Positions 1-4,847 of a stretch of DNA of 8,758 bases are shown piece after piece. Under the pieces are notes generated by a model. That model ran no database searches and was not told the origin of the DNA. It saw only the letters and a list, made by a program, of their open reading frames with translations. The DNA is from Gemmatimonadota bacterium (GTDB lineage Bacteria > Gemmatimonadota > Gemmatimonadetes > Gemmatimonadales > GWC2-71-9), in NCBI GenBank assembly GCA_022573095.1, contig JACZUR010000081.1:1-8758 (forward strand), given 5' to 3'. The stretch's first letter is position 1, and every line of letters starts with the position of its first letter. Made by a program: the position numbers and the translations under genes.

Positions 1-1045
1 TCCCGACCCGTATATCTGCGGCAACCTTTGTGGCCAATTTCAGCAGATCGCGATAAACGAGGAAAAAACCACAGAGCTTATGATGTTCTGCCAGCCGCAG
101 TTCTTCTGCAACTCTCTTTTCAGCTTTTTCTCTGTGAGGCGACCCGGGAGGGTATAGTTCTTCGAGCTTTGAATAGCAGAGCTCGCTGAGTGCTTGGGAG
201 GCACTCTGTAATGTATGCCCCCGGAAGTCGGGAAATGTGTATCCGAGATCCCTTGTGAGATCGAACGATGCACAGCGCTCTGCTATGACGAGAGTGTTGG
301 CTATGGCATCGGGTCGGTCGCGAAAGAGTTTTGCTACCTGCTCAGGCGGCCGGAGATAGAATTCGCTGTTCGGTTTTCTCTCAGCGTGTGAGTTGTCCAG
401 TGTCTTGCGATTGCGGATCGATATCAGAACATCCTGTAACTTGTAGCGGTCACGCGTGTGGTAATGGACATCACCGGTTGCTACTACGGACAGACCCAAG
501 GTGTCTGCGATATCGCAAAGGCCGTAGTTTAGAGCGCGATCACCCTGAACCAAATTGCGCTGCAACTCTATGAAAAAGTTTTTCGCTCCAAAAGACTCTT
601 TGAGATGTTCTGCAAACCGCCGAGCTGCCGAGAGTCCTTCCCTCAGAAGTACGGTTGGCAGTAATCCGGTTCTGCAGCCGGATAGAATAACAAGTCCCTC
701 GTTGCGTTGTTCGAGAGATGCCAGATCGAGCCGTGGATCCCGTCGATCTTCTCTTCCCAGGTGTGCTTCGGTGATCAACCGGCAGAGATTGGCGTAACCC
801 TGCTGCGTCTCGGCGAGTAGTGTAACGTGCGAATCGTCCAGCAAAGTCAGTTCTGCGCCGGTAATCGCTTGCAGTCCTATGTCCCGGGCTGTTTGCGCAA
901 ACGCCATTGAACCGTAGACCCCGTTGTGGTCTGTGAGGGCAAGCGCATCGTAACCGAGCATTTGTGCTTCTAGAGTGAGTTCCTCCGGGAGGGAGGTGCC
1001 GTCAAGAAAAGAAAATGCTGAGTGGCAATGCAGTTCTACGTACAT
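1..1045 (-). CDS. dnaE2: Error-prone DNA polymerase III alpha subunit DnaE2 (ImuC), N-terminal part, cut by left window edge
   Basis: Replicative-type (C-family) polymerase that performs mutagenic translesion synthesis together with ImuB. I translated the frame by hand from the ATG at 1045; it stays open to base 2 (348 codons) and runs off the window. The N-terminus MYVELHCHSAFSFLDG is the classic PHP-domain opening of DnaE/DnaE2. Further PHP landmarks follow: LTDHNGVYG (about residues 38-46), ITGAEL, and TGDVHYH (about 189-195), so the His/Asp metal ligands look retained. The segment FFIELQRNLVQGD and, near the edge, GFFLVYRDLL fit the approach to the polymerase palm. The catalytic aspartates lie beyond the window. 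It starts 18 bp after the preceding small ORF, with no strong Shine-Dalgarno, which suggests coupled translation as last gene of the imu operon. DnaE1 is the alternative; the ImuB neighbour and the RNLVQGD form favour DnaE2. Confidence 0.93.
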   Translation of the reverse strand, partial: MYVELHCHSAFSFLDGTSLPEELTLEAQMLGYDALALTDHNGVYGSMAFAQTARDIGLQAITGAELTLLDDSHVTLLAETQQGYANLCRLITEAHLGREDRRDPRLDLASLEQRNEGLVILSGCRTGLLPTVLLREGLSAARRFAEHLKESFGAKNFFIELQRNLVQGDRALNYGLCDIADTLGLSVVATGDVHYHTRDRYKLQDVLISIRNRKTLDNSHAERKPNSEFYLRPPEQVAKLFRDRPDAIANTLVIAERCASFDLTRDLGYTFPDFRGHTLQSASQALSELCYSKLEELYPPGSPHREKAEKRVAEELRLAEHHKLCGFFLVYRDLLKLATKVAADIRVG

Positions 1046-1063
1046 TTGAACTGCTGAGCTTTG

Positions 1064-1348
1064 TTAAACACTTTGAGAAAACCACCTGTCAGTGGACAGG
1101 TCGTTGAAAATAATGAGCCGGCTACCGTCTTCCATTAACAGCTCGTAGTAGTTTCGGGAGATACTGTTGCGCCACCATTCATCATCCACTCTCCAGGTGT
1201 CCAGTACTTTTTCAATCTTCTTAGCACCTTTTGTATCGGTCACGTATAGAGGATGTCCGCTATCGTTTACCTGTAATGCGACTTCGCGTGGGGAATTCAG
1301 GGGTCGTAATCGATCAGGGCGTATCGGCGTTCGGGGATTCTTGACCAC
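1064..1348 (-). CDS. Small protein homologous to the C-terminal domain of actinobacterial ImuB (DUF6504-like)
   Basis: A 94-residue ORF between imuB and dnaE2. Its core, from PLNSPREV through TWRVDDEWWRNSISRNYYEL to LEDG-like MEDGSRLIIFNDL and DRWF, resembles the last domain of actinobacterial ImuB proteins (pattern PL-PRPV, then W-VDE-WW, then R-Y-L-LEDG and a final G/D-R-W). I associate it from memory with DUF6504; that label needs a profile search. The start is GTG at 1348, with a GAGGT Shine-Dalgarno 6 nt upstream (1359-1355). It overlaps the imuB 3' end by 52 nt in another frame. Either it is an independent subunit made by reinitiation or translational coupling, or a second frameshift has detached a domain once fused to ImuB. 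Role unknown; a part in assembling the ImuB-DnaE2 mutasome is inferred from position only. Confidence 0.75.
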   Translation of the reverse strand: MVKNPRTPIRPDRLRPLNSPREVALQVNDSGHPLYVTDTKGAKKIEKVLDTWRVDDEWWRNSISRNYYELLMEDGSRLIIFNDLSTDRWFSQSV

Positions 1349-1803
1349 GGTGTGACCTCGATTATGTGATGCAGTAGTGATCGCTTGAGTCTGATCTTTA
1401 TTTCGTGAGCGGCCCAGTGCAGCGCTCGGCGCTGTCCGGCACGGGCGGAACTGGTGGCGTCCCGGGCGAACAGCTGGAGTTCATCGGTGCCGCGGGCAAA
1501 TCGGGTGAATTCTACAGTGAGGTTTTCTATTGCGCCGGCTGGAGGTGTCTGCCGAATTCGTGTCTTAATGGGATCCAGAATTGCATCACGATCCGCAGTT
1601 GGATTCTTGAGGGTCACGTTCAACATCCAGGAAGATTTTTGTTCCAGACCTGCCAGTACTCTCACCGCTTGTACGCGCCGGCCGATGCGCCTTGGATGTC
1701 GTAACGCTCGGTCGAGTAACCGGGATAATGCGTTCGTGAGCAGACCGTGGTCCGCAATTGGTGAGGGAAAGTCAACGCATTCAACAATCGGATCGAGGAT
1801 TTT
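1297..1803 (-). CDS. imuB: ImuB, C-terminal part in the shifted frame (DNA-binding/little-finger and clamp-binding tail)
   Basis: This frame continues the ImuB protein after the -1 shift at the A6 run and has no start codon of its own near the junction; the first plausible one (GTG at 1665) lies inside the domain. Translated by hand from 1800 it reads ILDPIVECVDFPSPIADHG, then LTNALSRLLDRAL, then RRVQAVRVLAGLEQKSSW, which matches the way ImuB proteins run into their little-finger region. It ends with EVTPWSRIPERRYALIDYDP, a hallmark of ImuB C-termini, and TGA at 1299-1297. The segment DELQLFARDA (ELQLF at 1482-1468) occupies the place of the QLxLF beta-clamp-binding motif, with Glu for the usual Gln. 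About 168 residues, bringing total ImuB to about 416, within the family range. It is listed separately because the sequence as given does not join it to the N-terminal frame. Confidence 0.8.
   Translation of the reverse strand, partial: KILDPIVECVDFPSPIADHGLLTNALSRLLDRALRHPRRIGRRVQAVRVLAGLEQKSSWMLNVTLKNPTADRDAILDPIKTRIRQTPPAGAIENLTVEFTRFARGTDELQLFARDATSSARAGQRRALHWAAHEIKIRLKRSLLHHIIEVTPWSRIPERRYALIDYDP
1355..1359 (-). promoter_or_regulatory. Shine-Dalgarno GAGGT for the small ImuB-C-like ORF
   Basis: GAGGT on the minus strand, 6 nt before the GTG at 1348. It decides that start. It lies inside the imuB coding sequence, where the same bases encode the conserved IEVTPW segment, so it may be coincidental. 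Confidence 0.45.
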
Positions 1804-2552
1804 TTACCCCGTACAGGTTCGATTATGCGTCCAGCTGCAAGCTGTAGTGCCTGTCTTCCCGATTTGCCAAACTGGGTGACAACGGCCTGCTCGGGTAACT
1901 TCGCCAAGTCCTGTAGAGTCTTGATGCCGAGTTGCAACAGCCTACGATGGGTGTCGGGGTCTATTGGCAAACAGGCAACCGGTTGGGTTGCGAGAAATTC
2001 GACGCTGCTGTCCTGATCCACCACCACCGGAGATCCGGGCTTGGCTTTAGTAGCCGCGACCCACGAAATGAACTTTCCATGAGCCCAACCCAGTTTCATG
2101 TGCGTCGCGATGCTCGTCTTGCGTAGTGCTACCCGGGTAACGGCACGTAGTTGCCGGGCCGGCGGGCCGTACAGTCTTTCGATGCCGTCAGCACCTATAT
2201 AGACGCGTCCCAGGTCTATTGGTTCGATGACGGGGCTGATGTTGTACAGGGCGGTGAGTAGCTGAGTGAAAATATCGTCGTAGTAAACAGGATCGGGTTC
2301 GAAGAGGATGAGTTTGGGGCACATGCCGATGGCCTGGCTTACCGTCATACCGGACCTGGCGCCGAAATGTCTGGCGATCTGGGACACCTGCCACAGCCGG
2401 CGATTGTCGGCGGGGGAGAGAACCGCGGTCGGTGTATGGGGGGGTGGGGAATCGTCCCTGCGCTGTTCCTCGCACCTCAGTGCGAAGAGAGGTATCCAAG
2501 CGCAGATGGCGAGGTTGCTCGAGAGGGTGGGGGTGTCCGTTTTCACGCGCAC
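1662..2552 (-). CDS. imuB: ImuB, N-terminal two thirds (inactive Y-family polymerase relative), frameshifted
   Basis: ImuB is a Y-family (DinB-like) protein without polymerase activity that recruits DnaE2 to the beta clamp. The start segment ICAWIPLFALRCEE replaces the catalytic DxD of DinB, and VIEPIDLGRVYIGADGIERLYG replaces the SIDE catalytic motif, so it should be inactive, as in known ImuB. ARSGMTVSQAIGMCP and the helix-hairpin-helix region LLQLGIKTLQDLAKLP with QLAAGR are family hallmarks. Real homology ends at RGKK, encoded by the A6 run at 1805-1800; the remaining codons to TAG/TGA at 1664-1662 are out-of-frame tail. Two GTG starts are possible: 2552, or 2546, which forms a GTGA overlap with the stop of the zinc-ribbon gene and has better spacing from the AGGT upstream. 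I favour 2546. This is a sequencing error, a pseudogene or a recoded gene; see the frameshift entry. Confidence 0.85.
   Translation of the reverse strand: MRVKTDTPTLSSNLAICAWIPLFALRCEEQRRDDSPPPHTPTAVLSPADNRRLWQVSQIARHFGARSGMTVSQAIGMCPKLILFEPDPVYYDDIFTQLLTALYNISPVIEPIDLGRVYIGADGIERLYGPPARQLRAVTRVALRKTSIATHMKLGWAHGKFISWVAATKAKPGSPVVVDQDSSVEFLATQPVACLPIDPDTHRRLLQLGIKTLQDLAKLPEQAVVTQFGKSGRQALQLAAGRIIEPVRGKKSSIRLLNALTFPHQLRTTVCSRTHYPGYSTERYDIQGASAGAYKR
1800..1805 (-). other. imuB: A6 homopolymer at the imuB frameshift site
   Basis: On the coding strand the run reads GGT AAA AAA TCC in the N-terminal frame. A seventh A (or a -1 slip of the ribosome on the second AAA lysine codon) gives GGT AAA AAA ATC CTC and continues into a frame that matches ImuB to its natural end. 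In the continuing frame a TAA lies at 1806-1804, so the two frames meet exactly here. Confidence 0.85.
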
Positions 2553-2701
2553 CTACCCCAGCCACAGGAAGGGCAGTAGAAACAACTCGATGCTGCTATG
2601 ATGGTGTCGCCACACTCCGGACAGAGATGCTTGATGTGAGGGTGTGCAGGGACGGGGTTTTTCGACGTAAGCTTTTGTAATTCAACACGTTGAGTAGCCA
2701 T
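2543..2701 (-). CDS. 52-residue zinc-ribbon protein, first gene of the imu operon
   Basis: Starts at the ATG at 2701 (MATQRVELQK) and ends with TGA at 2545-2543. The last half holds two zinc knuckles: CPEC (C27, C30) and CPSC (C43, C46), plus C40 and C51, ending CGWGRCA. The arrangement resembles the C-terminal zinc ribbon of adenosylcobalamin-dependent ribonucleotide reductase (NrdJ), but here it stands alone. The frame is open further upstream to an ATG/GTG around 2779, but that part is the promoter/operator and is not protein-like. The stop overlaps the favoured imuB GTG in a GTGA, which indicates coupled translation. It sits where imuA is found in many mutagenesis cassettes. Function unknown; DNA or protein binding within the translesion complex is inference. 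Confidence 0.72.
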   Translation of the reverse strand: MATQRVELQKLTSKNPVPAHPHIKHLCPECGDTIIAASSCFYCPSCGWGRCA

Positions 2702-2707
2702 AGGCAG

Positions 2708-2747
2708 TCTTCGGTTAGTGTTCGGGATACCGAATATACACCGAAGA
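2708..2747. promoter_or_regulatory. 40-bp dyad with four half-sites, candidate repressor operator (LexA-like role)
   Basis: Read on the plus strand: TCTTCGGT (2708-2715), 5 nt, TTCGG (2721-2725), GATA, CCGAA (2730-2734), 5 nt, ACCGAAGA (2740-2747). Outer and inner arms share one centre of symmetry (2727.5) and all 13 arm pairs match. TTCGG recurs 11 bp apart, as does CCGAA, about one helical turn. It covers the predicted -10 and start of transcription and ends 6 bp before the ATG at 2701. imuB-dnaE2 operons are usually LexA-controlled, so a LexA box of an uncommon type is the leading idea. It is not the GAAC-N4-GTTC box of Gram-positives. Confidence 0.7.
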
Positions 2748-2760
2748 TATGGTGGGGCAA
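2733..2760 (-). promoter_or_regulatory. Candidate sigma-70-type promoter of the imu operon
   Basis: On the minus strand, -35 TTGCCC (2760-2755), 16-bp spacer, -10 TATATT (2738-2733), five of six consensus bases. Predicted start near 2726, giving a leader of about 25 nt. The -10 lies inside the dyad. A C8 tract (G8 on plus, 2761-2768) directly abuts the -35. Confidence 0.55.
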
Positions 2761-2800
2761 GGGGGGGGTAGTGGGTCAATTTGAATGGAGAATGAGAAAT

Positions 2801-2826
2801 AAAAAAGGGGCCTCTATCGAGACCCC
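2801..2826 (-). terminator. Rho-independent terminator after the phosphate-transport operon
   Basis: On the minus strand GGGGTCTC, loop GATA, GAGGCCCC, followed by TTTTTT. The 8-bp stem has one G-U pair. It begins 31 nt after the phoU stop and separates that operon from the imu promoter. Confidence 0.92.
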
Positions 2827-2857
2827 CTCATTGTTATCCTGACCTGTCTAACGAGCG

Positions 2858-3535
2858 CTACTCCACCACCGCATCCTCGTCGTAGTAGTCCAGCTTGTGT
2901 AACGGCATCACCACGCTGGAGAGAATGTTGAGCACGTGGGCGCCGATACGCTTGTAGAACCGCGTCCCCAGCACCGCTGCCGTCGTAGTCCCCGAGTCGT
3001 ACTCACTGCGCGCCACCTTCACCACCAACGCGTCGCAGCGTTGTGCTATCCTTCGAGCCTGCTGAATCAGATCGATCGCCGCTTCACGGTCAGAGTTGGC
3101 GAAGATATCGCCGGCCCGTTCAAAGGCCGACTCGACCCCGTGCTGTATTTCCTTTAACTCCTTGGAGATCTCGTCATCAGGCAGGGCGCCCGGATAGAAG
3201 TCTTTCACCTCCGCGAGGTTCTTGGCATAGTCGCCGATACGTTCCACATCCTTGACCAGGCTCATCAGAAATAGGCAGTACGGAAGATCGACCTTGTGTC
3301 CCCCGATCGAGAGGTGCGCCACGACCTGTTTCCTGATCGTGCGCTCGAGTTTGTTGACCTTGATGTCGCGCTCGTAGACGGCGGTACGGTCCTCCGGTTT
3401 CGAGTCGCTGGCGAAATAGATTTCTCCGGCGGCAAGCGTCATCTCTTCGGCGATTGACAACATCTTGGCGAAGTTGTCACCCATCGACTTCAGCGGTTTG
3501 TCCGACCGAAAGATTGTTACGAGTTCTCTTAGCAT
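2858..3535 (-). CDS. PhoU-domain protein, partner of the Na+/phosphate cotransporter
   Basis: PhoU proteins are cytoplasmic all-helical regulators of phosphate uptake. Two PhoU three-helix repeats are visible: the first with ERDIKVNKLERTIRKQ and VKDVERIGDYAKNLAE (the metal-binding E/DxxxD signature), the second with RCDALVVKVARSEYD and KRIGAHVLNI. Length 225 residues is normal. The frame is open to a TTG at 3547, but the ATG at 3535 has GGAGG six nt upstream and is the better start. It follows nptA by 18 bp and ends 31 nt before the terminator, so it is the last gene of a two-gene operon. Homologues are often fused to, or encoded beside, NptA-type transporters. It is distinct from the PhoU of pst operons by context, so I do not assign phoU outright. 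Confidence 0.9.
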   Translation of the reverse strand: MLRELVTIFRSDKPLKSMGDNFAKMLSIAEEMTLAAGEIYFASDSKPEDRTAVYERDIKVNKLERTIRKQVVAHLSIGGHKVDLPYCLFLMSLVKDVERIGDYAKNLAEVKDFYPGALPDDEISKELKEIQHGVESAFERAGDIFANSDREAAIDLIQQARRIAQRCDALVVKVARSEYDSGTTTAAVLGTRFYKRIGAHVLNILSSVVMPLHKLDYYDEDAVVE

Positions 3536-3540
3536 AGCAG

Positions 3541-3545
3541 CCTCC
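3541..3545 (-). promoter_or_regulatory. Ribosome binding site GGAGG deciding the PhoU-protein start
   Basis: GGAGG on the minus strand, 5 nt before the ATG at 3535. It argues against the upstream TTG at 3547, which would place this site inside the gene. Confidence 0.75.
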
Positions 3546-3553
3546 AAGGCTAC

Positions 3554-4732
3554 CTAGAATATCTTGTTCCAAAATGCAAGTAGGGCCGGTACGCCGTAAA
3601 ATAGCAGCATCACATACAGCACCGCCCATCTGCGGGATTCGACCGCAATGTTCGCCAAGCTTCGTGCCGCATTGAGCGGAATTTCCCGGATCCAGGGTAC
3701 TGGCAATATCATCATCGTGCCGCTGAGATTGAACAGCAGGTGTACGAGCGCGATCGTAAGGCCGGCCGTGGCGTTTACCCCCGACACCGCCAGATTGGCT
3801 AGCAGCGCCGTAACGGTTGTGCCGATATTGGCGCCCACCGTTATCGGAAAGGCCTGTCTCAAGGTTATTATGCCGGCCCCACCCAACGGCACCAGCAACG
3901 ATGTAGTGATCGAACTCGACTGCACCGAGACCGTGACGACGATGCCTATGATGACGCCCAGTACCAAGCTGCTGCCCAGCGCCTTATTGATGAAAACCTC
4001 TACTTTGGACTGTACGAGCGACTTGAGCACCTTCACCAGCGTGAACAGGGCGACCAGGATAATCGCAACACTAACCGCGATGAGGAGTATCGCCTGGACC
4101 AGTTCTGAATCGGTAACGATGTGAGTGAGACCCTTTACCGGCTTCAGCACCAATCCGAGAGATGCCTTGAAAGGACTCTCGTATTCAATTCCGCCGAAAC
4201 CTCCCAGGTGCGCTGCCAGCCACGTTGCCGACCGGGTTAAGAAATGGGTAGCCAGTTCCAGTGGCAGCAGGATTGCTACAGTGATGAAATTAAAGAAATC
4301 GTGACACGTAGCGATCGCGAAAGCTCTGCGAAACTCATCACGCCGCCCCATATGGGCAAGCGATACGATCGTGTTGGTGACCGTAGTGCCGATATTTGCC
4401 CCCATGATCATCGGAACGGCGTTCACTATGGGGAGCGGGTCCTCCGGGGCGGCGACCAGAGCCACGATTAACGATGTGCTCACCGACGAACTCTGGACCA
4501 GTGTGGTTGCCAGGATTCCGATCATCAATCCGATGAGCGGATTACTGGTGGATGCGAAAAAGCTGAGGAGTATGTCGGAGCCGAGGCTCATGAAGCCGTC
4601 GCCAAGGCCCTTGATACCGATGAGGAAAAGGTAGAGTAGTGCAAACACCGTCACGGCCCTGATCAGGGCCGCGCGAAGGTCGCCTCCGGATGGCTCGGTG
4701 GGCTGCGGGGACAGCATTACCGGGTCATGCAT
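3554..4732 (-). CDS. nptA: Na+/phosphate cotransporter family protein (NptA/SLC34-like)
   Basis: Inner-membrane sodium-driven phosphate importer, 392 residues. It shows the family's inverted-repeat layout: in each half a QSSS motif (residues 80-83 and 271-274), a GANIGTT segment (111-117 and 300-306) and a following H-FN element (HDFFNF about 144-149, HLLFN 331-335). Hydrophobic helices fill the rest, beginning at about residue 22. It lacks the long cytoplasmic PhoU-like tail that some relatives carry; that function is supplied by the separate gene 18 bp downstream. The ATG at 4732 is used, without a convincing Shine-Dalgarno; an ATG five codons later (MLSPQ) is possible. Phosphate is inferred from family and neighbour; other anions are possible. 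Confidence 0.92.
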   Translation of the reverse strand: MHDPVMLSPQPTEPSGGDLRAALIRAVTVFALLYLFLIGIKGLGDGFMSLGSDILLSFFASTSNPLIGLMIGILATTLVQSSSVSTSLIVALVAAPEDPLPIVNAVPMIMGANIGTTVTNTIVSLAHMGRRDEFRRAFAIATCHDFFNFITVAILLPLELATHFLTRSATWLAAHLGGFGGIEYESPFKASLGLVLKPVKGLTHIVTDSELVQAILLIAVSVAIILVALFTLVKVLKSLVQSKVEVFINKALGSSLVLGVIIGIVVTVSVQSSSITTSLLVPLGGAGIITLRQAFPITVGANIGTTVTALLANLAVSGVNATAGLTIALVHLLFNLSGTMMILPVPWIREIPLNAARSLANIAVESRRWAVLYVMLLFYGVPALLAFWNKIF

Positions 4733-4793
4733 TGATGTCGTTACGGCTCTCTATCTAAGAGGCTCCAACAGTGGTCGTGCCGAAATCGCGAGA

Positions 4794-4822
4794 AGTATCG
4801 ACCAGGGGGGTCTATTGCGCAA
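4794..4822 (-). promoter_or_regulatory. Weak candidate promoter of the nptA operon
   Basis: On the minus strand TTGCGC (4822-4817), 17-bp spacer, GATACT (4799-4794), in the 115-bp gap between the helicase stop and nptA. Three and four of six consensus bases match. The gap shows no terminator for the helicase operon: only short G/C-rich dyads without a U tract. Confidence 0.35.
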
Positions 4823-4847
4823 GGGGCGCGGTCGGTGAGGTGTGAAT

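Noticed and set aside
1405..1879. Long plus-strand open frames opposite imuB
   Set aside because: They are low-complexity, Arg/Ser-rich antisense shadows of the imuB frames, without a protein-like pattern.
2188..2565. 125-codon minus-strand frame overlapping imuB
   Set aside because: Arg/His/Pro-rich out-of-frame reading of the conserved imuB N-terminal region.
2708..2747. The dyad as an RNA hairpin or terminator
   Set aside because: No U tract follows, and the predicted transcript begins inside it, so a DNA operator is the better reading.
2702..2779. N-terminal extension of the zinc-ribbon ORF (26 more codons)
   Set aside because: It would translate the promoter and the perfect operator dyad, and the residues are not domain-like; the ATG at 2701 is preferred.
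3648..4634. Plus-strand open frames opposite nptA (up to 158 codons)
   Set aside because: Antisense shadows of a strongly conserved membrane transporter; rich in Thr/Ser/Met as expected from complementing hydrophobic codons.
4800..4828. Short dyads GACC-N5-GGTC and GCGC-N5-GCGC after the helicase
   Set aside because: Four-base arms without a U tract occur by chance; not convincing as a terminator, and no Pho box was recognised near nptA.
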